From NCBI RefSeq assembly GCF_000812945.1, contig NZ_JSYM01000001.1:806001-870000 (forward strand): a DNA stretch of 64,000 nt, written 5' to 3'. Source of the stretch: Flavobacterium sp. AED. Its GTDB lineage: Bacteria > Bacteroidota > Bacteroidia > Flavobacteriales > Flavobacteriaceae. The notes beneath the pieces were generated by a model. The model saw only the letters and a list, made by a program, of their open reading frames with translations, did no database searches and was not told the origin of the DNA. A program made the translations under genes and the position numbers. This document shows positions 27,355 through 37,042 of the stretch, piece by piece (the first letter of the stretch is position 1; each line of letters starts with the position of its first letter).

Positions 27355-27717
27355 TTATGATAATTGACTCATTTGATACCCTCTAAACAATTTATTATCT
27401 TTTATTTGCCAAATTGTTATAAAATGCGCTAATAACATTTCTTCTCTTGGATTTTCTATTGTTTTCACAAAATGAGAATACCGTACCGAAATTAAATCTT
27501 TATCTGCAATAATATGGCTTATTCTAACTTTAGAACGAACATATGCTTTATTTAAATCATTGGATAAATTAAGTAAAGATTCATAATTGAGTTTAATAAA
27601 TCCTTTACTGCTATTCCATTCAACGATTACGTCTGGATGCAAAAAATCTTTCATCACTTCACTATCAATTAGTGCATCAGATTTATAAAATTTCTGAACA
27701 ATTTCTTTAGCAGACAT
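27355..27717 (-). CDS. NTF2-like / SnoaL-type small protein
   Basis: This 120-residue protein looks like a nuclear transport factor 2 family fold. It begins with a helical SAKEIVQKFYKSDALIDSEVMKDFLHPDVIVEWNSSKG, continues with alternating strand patterns (SHIIADKDLISVRYSHFV) and ends with LAHFITIWQIKDNKLFRGYQ. The pattern of a WNSS pocket and a terminal FITIWQIKDNK strand is typical of SnoaL-like domains. No catalytic residue set can be assigned. It begins 1 base after the second lpxD-like gene ends, so the two are translationally linked. Confidence 0.75.
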   Translation of the reverse strand: MSAKEIVQKFYKSDALIDSEVMKDFLHPDVIVEWNSSKGFIKLNYESLLNLSNDLNKAYVRSKVRISHIIADKDLISVRYSHFVKTIENPREEMLLAHFITIWQIKDNKLFRGYQMSQLS

Positions 27718-27718
27718 A

Positions 27719-28648
27719 TTATTTTAGTTTATTTAAAATTTCTGGTATCTTCTTGATATTGGCCAACTGCTTTAATTTCTCTCTTGATTCTTCAATTGGT
27801 GTCCCAAAATAAGATTTACCGCCTTCCACTGATTTTGTAACGCCTGTTTGACCAAGTATGACAGCCTTCGCTCCTATTGTAATTCCGCTGGTAGTCCCTA
27901 CTTGTCCCCAAATAGTAACTTCATCTTCAATAATCACGCAACCTGCAATTCCAGTTTGTGAAGCAATTAAACATTTTTTTCCAATCACAGTATCATGACC
28001 TACATGTACCTGATTGTCGATTTTTGTACCTTCGCCAATAGTAGTATCACCTGTAACTCCTTTATCGATGGTACACAGTGCACCTATTCCCACATTGTCT
28101 TTAATAACCACTCTTCCTCCAGAAAGTAATTGATCGTATCCTTCGGGGCGTTTTTTATAATAAAAAGCGTCCGCACCCAAAACCGTTCCTGCATGAATGA
28201 TTACATTATTTCCAATTACGGTATAATCATAAATTGATACATTGGAATGGATTAAACAATTTTCTCCAATAACAACATGATTTCCGATAAAGCTATTAGG
28301 CTGAATTACAGTTCCTGAACCTATTGAAGCTGAAGAAGCTATTGAAACATTAGAAAATTGAAAAGGTTTGAAATAATTCGTTAATTTATTGAAATCTCTA
28401 AATGGATCATCCGAAATCAACAATGCTTTTCCCTCTGGACATGCTACATTTTTATTTATTAAAACTATAGTAGCCGCTGAATTTAATGCTTTATCGTAAT
28501 ACTTGGGGTGATCCACAAAAACTATATCTCCAGATTCGACAACATGAATTTCATTCATTCCTGAAACAGGAAAATTAGCATCACCAACATATTCACAGTT
28601 GATGATATTTGCAATTTCTTCTAAAGAGTAAATTTTTTGGAATTTCAT
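27719..28648 (-). CDS. Second LpxD-like UDP-3-O-acylglucosamine N-acyltransferase
   Basis: This 309-residue left-handed beta-helix protein is a paralogue of the lpxD at 31670. The N-terminal UDP-binding-like domain (about 1-100) contains [21 protein letters not shown]. Hexapeptide repeats follow, with [20 protein letters not shown] and [34 protein letters not shown] carrying the family's GHD histidine. LpxD enzymes add the second 3-hydroxyacyl chain during lipid A synthesis. Having a second copy within the same cluster, after efp, suggests either different acyl-chain or substrate preference or a related sugar N-acyltransferase. Catalytic competence looks intact from the His motif. Confidence 0.85.
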   Translation of the reverse strand: MKFQKIYSLEEIANIINCEYVGDANFPVSGMNEIHVVESGDIVFVDHPKYYDKALNSAATIVLINKNVACPEGKALLISDDPFRDFNKLTNYFKPFQFSNVSIASSASIGSGTVIQPNSFIGNHVVIGENCLIHSNVSIYDYTVIGNNVIIHAGTVLGADAFYYKKRPEGYDQLLSGGRVVIKDNVGIGALCTIDKGVTGDTTIGEGTKIDNQVHVGHDTVIGKKCLIASQTGIAGCVIIEDEVTIWGQVGTTSGITIGAKAVILGQTGVTKSVEGGKSYFGTPIEESREKLKQLANIKKIPEILNKLK

Positions 28649-28717
28649 AAATTTAATATTCGGTATTCAATGTTCAGTATTCAGCTTGACAACAAACTGA
28701 ATACTAAAAATTGTAAT

Positions 28718-29284
28718 TTACTCTTTTACACGTTCCATGTAAGAACCTGATGTAGTATCGATTTTAATTTTGTCTCCTTCATTAATAAACAAAGGAACAT
28801 TTACAGTTGCACCCGTTTCAACAGTTGCTGATTTTGTTGCATTTGTAGCAGTATTTCCTTTAATTCCTGGTTCCGCATAAGTCACTTCAAGAATAACAGA
28901 TGCTGGCATATCTACAGAAAGAGGTAAATCAGTTTCTGTATTGATACTTACCATTACATTTTCTCCTTCTTTCAATAAATCTGGTGAATCTAAAATGTTT
29001 TTATTTAAAGTAATTTGTTCAAAAGTTTCTGTATTCATAAAATGAAAATCATCACCTTCTGGATATAAAAACTGAAATTTATGGTTTTCTACTCTAACTT
29101 CTTCAATTTTATGCCCCGCAGAAAAAGTATTGTCCAATACTTTTCCGTTAGTAAGACTTCTAAGTTTTGTTCGAACAAAAGCAGGACCTTTACCTGGTTT
29201 AACGTGAAGAAATTCTATGATTTTGTATATATCATTGTTGTATTTTATACACAATCCGTTTTTAATATCTGATGTAGATGCCAT
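28718..29284 (-). CDS. efp: Elongation factor P
   Basis: EF-P binds ribosomes stalled on polyproline and promotes peptide-bond formation. The frame is open to 29314, but the family start MASTSDIKNG lies at the ATG at 29284. This gives 188 residues, the standard length. Domain I contains the loop EFLHVKPGKGPAFVRTKL, whose central lysine is the position modified in other bacteria, and the C-terminal part has TVNVPLFINEGDKIKIDT. The gene lies in the lipid A cluster between lpxA and the second lpxD-like gene. Its upstream gap is filled by an inverted repeat pair. Confidence 0.96.
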   Translation of the reverse strand: MASTSDIKNGLCIKYNNDIYKIIEFLHVKPGKGPAFVRTKLRSLTNGKVLDNTFSAGHKIEEVRVENHKFQFLYPEGDDFHFMNTETFEQITLNKNILDSPDLLKEGENVMVSINTETDLPLSVDMPASVILEVTYAEPGIKGNTATNATKSATVETGATVNVPLFINEGDKIKIDTTSGSYMERVKE

Positions 29285-29303
29285 TTTTATGTTTATTTGT
29301 TTT

Positions 29304-29417
29304 CCCCACCCCAACCCTCCCCGAAGGGGAGGGAGACTGGATGGAAATGTGTTACTTAATTATTTTTATATTTTTACGTTTCTATCTCCCTCCCCTTCGG
29401 GGAGGGCTGGGTTGGGG
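29304..29417. repeat. REP-like inverted repeat pair between lpxA and efp
   Basis: Two 33-base arms (29304-29336 and 29385-29417) are near-perfect reverse complements, separated by about 48 bases of AT-rich DNA. Each arm contains its own GC-rich hairpin, CCCTCCCC-GAA-GGGGAGGG or its complement. The arms are far richer in GC than the surroundings and end one base before the lpxA stop codon. This looks like a REP/BIME-type element. In RNA the two arms could form one long stem between lpxA and efp. Confidence 0.8.
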
Positions 29418-29418
29418 A

Positions 29419-30204
29419 TTAATAATTCCCTGAATATCCTTTCATTATTCCTCTTGACGAATTTCTGATAAAATCAATAATTTCATCTCTTTCCGTAGTA
29501 GCTTCCATCTCAGCTTCGATAATATCTAATGCCTGAGAAGTATTATAATTTTTCTGATATAAAATTCTATAAATATCTTGAATTTCTCTTATTTTTTCAG
29601 TTGCAAAACCACGTCTTCTTAATCCAACAGAATTAATTCCAACATATGATAAAGGTTCTTTAGCCGCTTTAGTATAAGGCGGAACGTCTTTTCTTACCAA
29701 AGAACCACCTGAAATCATTGCATGATCTCCGATACTAATAAATTGATGAATTGCTGCCAAACCACCAATAACTGCAAATTTGCCTACTGTAACGTGACCA
29801 GCCAAAGCTACTCCATTGACAATAATAGCATTATCACCTATGTGACAATCGTGAGCTATGTGGGCTGTTGCCATTACTAGACAATTGTTACCTAAAGTAG
29901 TTTGTCCGGATGCAATTGTACCTCTATTAATAGTTACACACTCTCTAATGGTGCAATTATCGCCAATTATCGCTAAAGAATCTTCTCCTCCAAACTTTAA
30001 ATCCTGAGGAACCGCCGAGATTACTGCTCCAGGGAAAATATTACAATTCTTTCCAATTCTTGCGCCTTCCATAATGGTAACATTCGAACCTATCCAAGTT
30101 CCATCTCCAATAACTACATTATTATGAATGGTTGTAAAAGGTTCAATGACTACATTTTTGGCGATTTTAGCGCCAGGATGAACATATGCTAATGGTTGAT
30201 TCAT
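29419..30204 (-). CDS. lpxA: UDP-N-acetylglucosamine O-acyltransferase
   Basis: LpxA performs the first step of lipid A synthesis, transferring a 3-hydroxyacyl chain to UDP-GlcNAc. The frame extends to 30261, but MNQPLAYVHPGAKI at the ATG at 30204 is the family start, giving 261 residues. Hexapeptide repeats fold into a left-handed beta helix. The catalytic histidine lies in VMATAHIAHDCHIG near residue 120, and GVALAGHVTVG and GGLAAIHQFISIG follow. A helical C-terminal domain (about 190-261) completes the trimer-forming unit. It follows lpxC/fabZ in the cluster after an 84-base gap. Confidence 0.96.
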   Translation of the reverse strand: MNQPLAYVHPGAKIAKNVVIEPFTTIHNNVVIGDGTWIGSNVTIMEGARIGKNCNIFPGAVISAVPQDLKFGGEDSLAIIGDNCTIRECVTINRGTIASGQTTLGNNCLVMATAHIAHDCHIGDNAIIVNGVALAGHVTVGKFAVIGGLAAIHQFISIGDHAMISGGSLVRKDVPPYTKAAKEPLSYVGINSVGLRRRGFATEKIREIQDIYRILYQKNYNTSQALDIIEAEMEATTERDEIIDFIRNSSRGIMKGYSGNY

Positions 30205-30288
30205 CTGCTTTTTTGTTTTTATATTTATTAGAGAAAAAAATAAATCACTTGCTCTTTTCAAACGAAGTAATATTTTTTTAATCTAAAT

Positions 30289-31686
30289 CTATTGTTTTTT
30301 GGCAATTTGTGCCATTAACTCTGCCTCAGCAACTAGTTTCCCATTTGCGTAAGCATTCGCTTGCATATGACAAATTCCTCTTCTGATTGGTGTTATTAAA
30401 TCACATTTAAAAATTAAAGTATCACCAGGTAACACTTTGTGTTTGAATTTGACATTATCAATTTTCATAAAATAAGTCAAATAATTTTCTGGGTCAGGAA
30501 CCGTACTCAAGACAAGAATTCCACCAGTTTGAGCCATAGCTTCAACAATTAAAACACCTGGCATAACTGGAGCTTCCGGGAAATGTCCAACAAAGAAATT
30601 TTCATTCATTGTTACGTTTTTCATACCCACAACATGACTTTCAGACATTTCTATAATTCTATCAATCAATAAAAATGGAGGTCTGTGAGGGAGAACAGCC
30701 ATAATTTTATGAATGTCCATTAAAGGTTCTTGATGTAAATCATAAACAGGAACAAAATTTCTTTGTTCGATTTTTATAATTTTAGCCATTTTTTTTGCAA
30801 ATTGAGTATTCACAAAATGTCCTGGTTTATTGGCAATTACTTTACCTTGAATTCTAGTTCCTATTAAAGCTAAATCACCTACTACATCAAGTAATTTGTG
30901 TCTTGCAGCTTCATTTGGATAATGTAAAGTAAGATTATCTAAAATACCATTTGGTTTAACGGTTATTTCATCTTTTCCAAAAGCGATTTTCAAATTTTCC
31001 ATTGTTGCTGCCGATATTTCTTTATCTACATACACAATGGCATTATTCAAATCACCTCCCTTAATTAAACCATTTTCTAACAATGATTCTAATTCATGCA
31101 AAAAACTAAAGGTTCTGGACTCCGATATTTCAGTTTTAAAATCAGAAATACTTTTCATCGTAGCATTTTGGGTTCCTAAAATTTTAGTACCAAAATCCAC
31201 CATAGCAGTAACAGAATAATGATCGTTAGGCATCACTAAAATTTCACTTCCAGTAGCTTCATCAGTAAAAGAAATAACTTCTTTTACAACATATACATTT
31301 CTTTTAGCACTTTGTTCTTCTATTCCGGCTTCCTCAATAGCTGCTACAAAATACTTAGACGAACCATCCATTATAGGTAGTTCAGAAGCATTTAATTCAA
31401 TAATGACATTGTCTAAATCGCAACCAATTAACGCAGCCAAAACATGTTCAGGTGTTTGTATTTTCACCCCTAGTTTTTCTAAATTGGTTCCTCTTTGTGT
31501 ATTTACAACATAATTTGCATCAGCTTCAATAATAGGTTGTCCTTCTAGATCTACTCGAACAAAAGTGAAACCATTATTGACTGGAGCAGGTTTAAAAGTC
31601 ATTGTAACTTCTTTTCCTGTGTGTAATCCAACTCCAGTTAGTGAGATTTCTGTTTTGATGGTCTTCTGTTTAACCATTTTTTCCAT
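30289..31686 (-). CDS. lpxC: Bifunctional LpxC deacetylase / FabZ dehydratase
   Basis: This fusion combines the committed zinc deacetylase of lipid A synthesis (about residues 1-310) with 3-hydroxyacyl-ACP dehydratase (about 320-465). The LpxC part shows [27 protein letters not shown] with a zinc histidine, and [14 protein letters not shown]. The FabZ part shows [13 protein letters not shown] and [20 protein letters not shown] with the catalytic histidine and glutamate. The fusion is characteristic of Bacteroidota and may couple 3-hydroxyacyl-ACP use by lipid A and fatty-acid synthesis. The start overlaps the end of lpxD by 17 bases; ATG codons at 31686 and 31677 are both possible. Confidence 0.95.
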   Translation of the reverse strand: MEKMVKQKTIKTEISLTGVGLHTGKEVTMTFKPAPVNNGFTFVRVDLEGQPIIEADANYVVNTQRGTNLEKLGVKIQTPEHVLAALIGCDLDNVIIELNASELPIMDGSSKYFVAAIEEAGIEEQSAKRNVYVVKEVISFTDEATGSEILVMPNDHYSVTAMVDFGTKILGTQNATMKSISDFKTEISESRTFSFLHELESLLENGLIKGGDLNNAIVYVDKEISAATMENLKIAFGKDEITVKPNGILDNLTLHYPNEAARHKLLDVVGDLALIGTRIQGKVIANKPGHFVNTQFAKKMAKIIKIEQRNFVPVYDLHQEPLMDIHKIMAVLPHRPPFLLIDRIIEMSESHVVGMKNVTMNENFFVGHFPEAPVMPGVLIVEAMAQTGGILVLSTVPDPENYLTYFMKIDNVKFKHKVLPGDTLIFKCDLITPIRRGICHMQANAYANGKLVAEAELMAQIAKKQ

Positions 31687-32713
31687 TTTTTTGGTTTAAT
31701 ATTTGTTTTTTTAATTCTTCTATTTCCGCAACAATTTTAGGTAAATTCTTGAAATGAACATAGGATTTACTAAAATCGTTGTAACCAAATGCGGGGCTTC
31801 CTTGCAAGACTTCATCATCTTTTATATTCCTTCCTACGCCTGATTGAGCTTGAATTCTAACATTATTCCCAATGGTCAAATGCCCTGAAATCCCTACCTG
31901 ACCACCAATCATACAATTTTTGCCAATTTTTGTAGAACCCGCAACTCCCGTTTGTGCAGCAATTACAGTATTCTCACCAATCTCGACATTATGCGCAATC
32001 TGAATTTGATTGTCAAGCTTCACTCCTTTTCTTATAATCGTAGATCCCATTGTAGCCCTGTCAACAGTAGTACAAGAACCAATGTCGACATTATCTTCAA
32101 TAATAACATTCCCTATTTGTGGAATTTTAGTATAAGTACCATCTGGATTTGGTGCAAAACCAAATCCATCCGCACCTATAATTGCTCCTGAATGTATGGT
32201 ACAATTATTCCCAATAACGGTCTCCGAATAGATTTTTGCGCCAGCGAATAATATTACATTATCGCCCACAACAACATTATCTCCAAGGAAACAATTAGGG
32301 TAAATTTTTACATTTTCTCCTAAAACCACATTTTGACCAACATAACTAAAACTACCAAGATATAAATTATCTCCGTATTTTACACTTTGTGAAAGGAATG
32401 ACGGTTGCTCAATCCCCGTTTTATTTAACTTTACTTGATTGTAAAATTCTAATAATTTTGAAAATGAAGCATAAGCATCTTGCACTTTTATTAAGGTAGT
32501 TGTAATTTGCGATTCAGGTACAAAAGTATCATTAACAATTGTTACTGTAGCTTTTGTAGTATATATATAATTAAGATATTTAGGGTTTGATAAAAAAGTA
32601 AGTGAACCCTCAGCACCTTCTTCGATTTTAGACAATCTAAAAACTTCTGCCATGGGATTCCCAACAACTTCTCCTTCTAAAATCCCTGCTATTTGTTCTG
32701 CTGTAAATTTCAT
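31670..32713 (-). CDS. lpxD: UDP-3-O-(3-hydroxyacyl)glucosamine N-acyltransferase
   Basis: LpxD adds the N-linked 3-hydroxyacyl chain in lipid A synthesis. The 347-residue length is typical. The N-terminal uridine-binding domain is followed by hexapeptide repeats, with [24 protein letters not shown] near residue 190 and [15 protein letters not shown] carrying the catalytic histidine. A C-terminal helix ends the protein. A TATTTTTG box at 32726-32719 ends only six bases before the ATG, so transcription may start almost at the start codon. The gene overlaps lpxC/fabZ and begins the lpxD-lpxC/fabZ-lpxA series. Confidence 0.95.
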   Translation of the reverse strand: MKFTAEQIAGILEGEVVGNPMAEVFRLSKIEEGAEGSLTFLSNPKYLNYIYTTKATVTIVNDTFVPESQITTTLIKVQDAYASFSKLLEFYNQVKLNKTGIEQPSFLSQSVKYGDNLYLGSFSYVGQNVVLGENVKIYPNCFLGDNVVVGDNVILFAGAKIYSETVIGNNCTIHSGAIIGADGFGFAPNPDGTYTKIPQIGNVIIEDNVDIGSCTTVDRATMGSTIIRKGVKLDNQIQIAHNVEIGENTVIAAQTGVAGSTKIGKNCMIGGQVGISGHLTIGNNVRIQAQSGVGRNIKDDEVLQGSPAFGYNDFSKSYVHFKNLPKIVAEIEELKKQILNQKNGKNG

Positions 32714-32753
32714 TGCGACAAAAATATAAAAAAATAGATTTTAAATGTTCATT

Positions 32754-33983
32754 TTATACAAGTTGTTTTGGGAAACATATATAATATTTAGTCACCAATT
32801 TAGATAACGATTTTAAATTCAGCTGATCAGAAGATTCTATAACATCTTCAATTGTTCTGTCTTTTTTCAAAATCCGTATGGGTTCCGCTTCTTTACTGTA
32901 GGCTTGGTTCTTTATTTTACCTTTGAAAATAAAATAATTAGCCTCCAATAAAGAAATATTATTTTCCAATGCAAAACGTTCTTTCAAAGGTTGTAACTCT
33001 TCAATATCAACTTTTTCACTGGTTAATTTTATTTTTAATAAATCACGATTAACAATCATTTTACTCAATGATGACAGTATAAAATCATCCTGTTTTTGCC
33101 AAGATTTTAAAGCACTTATAATATCAAAATCATCCAATTGAGAAAATAAATCTAAATTTTCAGTGTCAAAAGTGTCTAAGGTAACTCTATTTTGCATAAA
33201 AAACAGCAACGGTTCGCTACAAGGCAATTGGATTCCTTTTAATGTTAGTTCTTTGGCACGTTTTAAGACTTTCGTCAAAATTAACTCCGCCACTAAACTC
33301 GTTTTGTGTAAATACGCCTGCCAATACATTAAGCGTCTGGACATTAAAAACTTCTCTACTGAGTAAATTCCTTTCTCTTCAATGACCAAGAAATCATCCA
33401 CCACATTCATCATTTGAATCAGTCGCTCTGAATTTACATTTCCTTCAGCCACACCCGAATAAAAACTGTCTCGTTTCAGGTAATCCATTCGGTCCATATC
33501 CAATTGGCTCGAAATCAATTGCAACATAAATTTCCTGTCATATTCTCCCTTAAAAACCTGAATAGCTAAACTCAACTGACCGTCAAATTCAACATTCAAC
33601 TGGTTCATAAACAACAATGATATTTCTTCATGATGAACATCTTCAACAATGCTCTTTTCCATTGCATGCGAAAACGGTCCGTGACCTATATCGTGTAATA
33701 AAATAGCAATATACAAAGCATTTTCCTCTTCTGAAGAAATCAAAACGCCTTTAAAACGCAATACGTCAACTGCTTTTTGCATCAGGTGCATACAACCTAA
33801 AGCATGATGGAAACGAGTGTGATTCGCTCCAGGATAAACCAAATACGATAAGCCCATTTGGGAAATACGGCGCAAACGCTGAAAATAAGGATGCTGAACT
33901 AAATCGTAAATTAAGGCATTGGGGATGGTAATAAACCCATAAATGGGATCATTGAATATTTTTAGCTTATTGATTTGACTCAC
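32754..33983 (-). CDS. HD-domain phosphohydrolase
   Basis: This 409-residue cytoplasmic protein belongs to the HD superfamily in the SpoT/dGTPase-like branch. Metal-binding residues are seen in GANHTRFHHALG near residue 55 and in the HD motif AILLHDIGHGPFSHAME near residue 92, with QLDMDRMDYLKRDSFYSG near 165. The start RLKIFNDPIYGFITIP and the QRLRRISQMGLSYLVYPGA segment are common to a widespread family of HD hydrolases, often annotated as deoxyguanosinetriphosphate triphosphohydrolase-like. The substrate is unknown. It precedes lpxD on the same strand with 40 bases between them. A TATATTTG box at 34014-34007 is a plausible promoter. Confidence 0.88.
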   Translation of the reverse strand: MSQINKLKIFNDPIYGFITIPNALIYDLVQHPYFQRLRRISQMGLSYLVYPGANHTRFHHALGCMHLMQKAVDVLRFKGVLISSEEENALYIAILLHDIGHGPFSHAMEKSIVEDVHHEEISLLFMNQLNVEFDGQLSLAIQVFKGEYDRKFMLQLISSQLDMDRMDYLKRDSFYSGVAEGNVNSERLIQMMNVVDDFLVIEEKGIYSVEKFLMSRRLMYWQAYLHKTSLVAELILTKVLKRAKELTLKGIQLPCSEPLLFFMQNRVTLDTFDTENLDLFSQLDDFDIISALKSWQKQDDFILSSLSKMIVNRDLLKIKLTSEKVDIEELQPLKERFALENNISLLEANYFIFKGKIKNQAYSKEAEPIRILKKDRTIEDVIESSDQLNLKSLSKLVTKYYICFPKQLV

Positions 33984-34102
33984 TATAACTTTATTTTTTT
34001 GGTGAACAAATATAAGGAAATTAGACTTTAAAACAGAAAACGTTTGTTAGAACGATTTTGAATCAAATAAAATAGACGTTCCTGTTCGTACAAATACTAA
34101 AA

Positions 34103-34125
34103 AAGGAGAGTTTTTAGCTCTCCTT
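34103..34125 (-). terminator. Intrinsic terminator after the DUF1080 gene
   Basis: On the minus strand AAGGAGAG (34125-34118) pairs with CTCTCCTT (34110-34103) around a seven-base loop, followed by a T-run. It lies 9 bases after the stop at 34134. Confidence 0.85.
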
Positions 34126-34133
34126 CATTGTTT

Positions 34134-34928
34134 TTAAAGTTTTCTAATCCAGATATTTCTGAATTGCGTTTTGCAACCATGTTCTTGTAACGCAATTACA
34201 TCTTCACCATGTGATAACGGATAATTATGTAAACCAATATAAAGTGTTAACCCACTGATAGTAGCATTGTTTTGAACTAAAACGCCATTATGCAAAACTG
34301 TTATTCTTGCTGGAGCATCTAGTCTTCCATCAGCTTTAAAACGCGGCGCAGTATAGACAATATCGTACGTATTCCATTCTAAAGGCGCTTTCATTGCATT
34401 GACTAAAGGCGGTACATCTTTATAAATACTTCCAGCTTGACCATTGCTATAAGTTCTGTTGTTATAAGAATCCAATACTTGAAGTTCGTATCTGTTTTGT
34501 AAAAATATACCACTGTTTCCTCTCCATTGTCCGCCATCAACAACTGCATCTGGCGCGCTCCACTCAACATGCAATTGACAATCTCCAAATTGCATTTTAG
34601 TTTGAATCGCTCCTGAACCCGGCACGACTTCCATATAATCCTTATCTACTATTTTCCAAGCGGCTGGCTGCGTTATGTCTTTTTGACTCACCCATTGATC
34701 TAAGTTTTTACCATCAAATAACACAATGGCGTCTGAAGGAGCATCACCCATTTTTTTAGCTGGTGTTATTACTTTTACCTGCGGTTCCCAAATCTCAGTC
34801 ATTTCAGGTTTCATAGTCATTGGCGACACGGCTGGCGGTGTGTCAACATAATCATGTTGTGCCATAGCAACAGTCACAGAAAACAAAGCGATACTTAAAA
34901 AATAGTTGCTAATTTTATTCGATTTCAT
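34134..34928 (-). CDS. Exported DUF1080 (3-keto-disaccharide hydrolase-like) protein
   Basis: This 264-residue protein has an N-terminal signal peptide ending in VAMAQ. Its single DUF1080 domain (about 65-264) starts with AIVLFDGKNLDQWVS and shows DCQLHVEWSAP, QWRGNSGIFLQNRYELQVLDSYNN and a terminal IGLHNYP...IALQEHG. These are concanavalin-like jelly-roll signatures. Some members hydrolyse 3-keto-disaccharides, so a periplasmic sugar-processing role is likely but unproven. No sugar-oxidising partner is adjacent. It is a single-gene unit with its own terminator. Confidence 0.88.
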   Translation of the reverse strand: MKSNKISNYFLSIALFSVTVAMAQHDYVDTPPAVSPMTMKPEMTEIWEPQVKVITPAKKMGDAPSDAIVLFDGKNLDQWVSQKDITQPAAWKIVDKDYMEVVPGSGAIQTKMQFGDCQLHVEWSAPDAVVDGGQWRGNSGIFLQNRYELQVLDSYNNRTYSNGQAGSIYKDVPPLVNAMKAPLEWNTYDIVYTAPRFKADGRLDAPARITVLHNGVLVQNNATISGLTLYIGLHNYPLSHGEDVIALQEHGCKTQFRNIWIRKL

Positions 34929-35012
34929 AAATAATTTGGTTTAGTTTCATAAAAGTATAAATTTAGAATAAAATCGTTCTGTTTTACACACAGTTGTAAA
35001 AAAATATTTTTT

Positions 35013-36137
35013 TTATACAAATGTCAAAATGTAACCCAGCATGGAACCTCCCGAAACTATAAAAACACTATTTAATTTTTTATAATTAAAAGTAATTAAA
35101 ATGCTTATAACTGTAATTAAAATGGTTCGCCAATCTGTAATTACATCCGAACCCATTTGAAAACAAATGGCAACAATTATGGCTATGGAAGCCACATTTA
35201 CTGCATCAAGAAATACCGAAAATGGTTTTGAATCCCTCATTTTTTTAACCAATGGATTCAGCAGGGCGACAAATAGAAAGGAAGGTAAAAAGATTCCAAT
35301 TGTAGCAACGATTGCTCCCGATAATCCATTCATTTGATACCCAATAAATGTTACCGATGAAAAAACAGGGCCGGGTGTGAACTGCCCTACTGCAATAGCA
35401 TCGATTAATGTTGTTCTGGAGAGTAATCCTTTTGAAACTAATTCGGCATCGAGAAAAGCAAACAGCACATAACCGCTTCCGTATAGAATAGCTCCAATTT
35501 TTAGAAATACCAGAAATAAATTCAAGTTTGTTGTTGAAACTACAGTTGTTTTTGAAAGCTGAAACAGTGAAATTGGAATGAAATTATTCGTATTCATTGT
35601 ATTATTTCTCATGGATGAAATTAATAACGCAACAATTCCAGCACCAAACATGATGCAGATTTGATTGTAATTTAGAATTGCCAACGCAATAGTTATCAAT
35701 CCAATTATCCCTAGTTCAAGTGTTTTTAAAGATTTCTTGGCAAGCGGAAAAATAGCCATTAGTATTATTGCAATTATGGCCGGTTTTATTCCATAAATGA
35801 ACGGTTGCATTTCTGGAAGTTGTCCGTATTTTTTATAAAGCCAAGCGAAACAGCCCGTTATTAGAACCGCCGGAAAGATGAAGCAAAATCCAGCCACAAT
35901 CAAGCCTTTCCATCCCGCTCTTTCGTGCCCGATGTGAATCGCCATTTCGGTACTGTTGGGTCCGGGAATTAAATTAGTGGCTCCAATTAAGTCTAGAAAA
36001 TGCTGTTCACTAATCCACTTTTTTTTACCAACCACCTCTTCCTGCATCATTGCAATATGAACCGCTGGACCACCAAAACCGATTATTCCAAGTTTTAAAA
36101 ATAGTTTGGCAAGTTCTTTTATTTTATTCTCGTTCAT
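35013..36137 (-). CDS. chrA: Chromate transporter family protein (two CHR domains)
   Basis: This 374-residue membrane protein consists of two homologous CHR halves. The first contains LGFGGPAVHIAMMQEEVV-like sequence near residue 18 and IGATNLIPGPNSTEMAIHIG. The second, from about residue 205, contains LKIGAILYGSGYVLFAFL and VGQFTPGPVFSSVTFIGYQM. Bidomain CHR proteins export chromate in characterised bacteria, although some members have other anionic substrates. The start overlaps the end of the upstream haem-motif lipoprotein gene by 14 bases, so the two are translationally coupled. Confidence 0.88.
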   Translation of the reverse strand: MNENKIKELAKLFLKLGIIGFGGPAVHIAMMQEEVVGKKKWISEQHFLDLIGATNLIPGPNSTEMAIHIGHERAGWKGLIVAGFCFIFPAVLITGCFAWLYKKYGQLPEMQPFIYGIKPAIIAIILMAIFPLAKKSLKTLELGIIGLITIALAILNYNQICIMFGAGIVALLISSMRNNTMNTNNFIPISLFQLSKTTVVSTTNLNLFLVFLKIGAILYGSGYVLFAFLDAELVSKGLLSRTTLIDAIAVGQFTPGPVFSSVTFIGYQMNGLSGAIVATIGIFLPSFLFVALLNPLVKKMRDSKPFSVFLDAVNVASIAIIVAICFQMGSDVITDWRTILITVISILITFNYKKLNSVFIVSGGSMLGYILTFV

Positions 36138-36618
36138 TTAATCTAAAATCTTGATTGCTAAAAGGTGGAGTTTCTGGAATTTTGATTACATTGTATTCGT
36201 GTTTAGTTTCTTGATGACACGTATTGCACGAATTGGTCAAATTTATATAATCTTTTTGAAATGCCTTTTGATTTTTTTGCTGAATCGAATTACTGATGCT
36301 GTTCATTGCGGGGTCAATTATTCCAAGTGATTTTGTCTCCGGTCTGTCCTTGCAGTATTGTTGTATTCCTTCTAAATTTTCTTTGATTTCGTTAATTTCA
36401 AAATCAGCCAATTTCCAATTTTTATTTTGTCCTGCAAACCAAAGTTTAGCATGATGAATTTGTATAACAGTCATAAATTCACCAAAACCCGGTTTATAGG
36501 TTTTTGAAAGTTTGATTTTTAAACTGTCGATACGATTTTGCAACACTTGGTTTTTCTCAATTGGTTTATTGCATGAAAAAAAGAAAACTGATAAAGCAAG
36601 AAATAAACTATTTTTCAT
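36124..36618 (-). CDS. Lipoprotein with a single CxxCH haem-binding motif
   Basis: The 164-residue protein begins with a lipoprotein signal peptide ending in FFFSCNKP, so it is probably membrane-anchored in the periplasm. Near the C-terminus, SCNTCHQETKHEYNVI has the CxxCH motif of c-type cytochromes. The middle (about 45-125) is helical and contains FMTVIQIHHAKLWFAGQNKNW, which with the terminal CxxCH resembles four-helix cytochrome folds. It overlaps chrA, suggesting a redox or sensing role linked to that transporter. No named family is recognised with confidence. Confidence 0.75.
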   Translation of the reverse strand: MKNSLFLALSVFFFSCNKPIEKNQVLQNRIDSLKIKLSKTYKPGFGEFMTVIQIHHAKLWFAGQNKNWKLADFEINEIKENLEGIQQYCKDRPETKSLGIIDPAMNSISNSIQQKNQKAFQKDYINLTNSCNTCHQETKHEYNVIKIPETPPFSNQDFRLNERE

Positions 36619-36778
36619 ATTTAAGAATTTTTAAAGATTAAAATACAAAGACAGGATTTTTAATTCTTGTACATTAGTAAAAGGAAATTTATAATAATTT
36701 CACAAAGAAATTACCACCTTTTTATAATACGATTAAAATTATTGCTCTGCGTTAAAATAGTGGTTAAAACAACCGCAA

Positions 36779-36946
36779 TCAATACTCTTCATCTTCATCT
36801 CGTTCTGATTCCTTTCTAATTGTAGTATCCGTATTAAAGAACTTCGTTACGTCTTTTTTATCCTTCTGATTCTTTTTAATTAAGTATCGAATTAAAGCAA
36901 TTGCACAAACCAAAACTGCGGCTATAATAATCCAATTTATTTCCAT
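36779..36946 (-). CDS. Small single-span membrane protein
   Basis: This 55-residue frame starts MEINWIIIAAVLVCAIALIR, a membrane helix, followed by a Lys-rich stretch (KKNQKDKKDV) and an acidic tail ending in RDEDEEY. A positive cytoplasmic flank after the helix predicts an N-out, C-in topology. The composition is clearly protein-like and unlike random AT-rich DNA. It lies in a 424-base gap between the haem-motif lipoprotein gene and the MORN-like gene, where I see nothing else. The function is unknown. Confidence 0.6.
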   Translation of the reverse strand: MEINWIIIAAVLVCAIALIRYLIKKNQKDKKDVTKFFNTDTTIRKESERDEDEEY

Positions 36947-37042
36947 TTTCTAAGTTTTTAGTAAAATTACTGAGTTATAAATAATTAAATTTCAGAAAAT
37001 AGGCTTAAGTTACATTTTCATGACTTTACCATTATTTAACAA

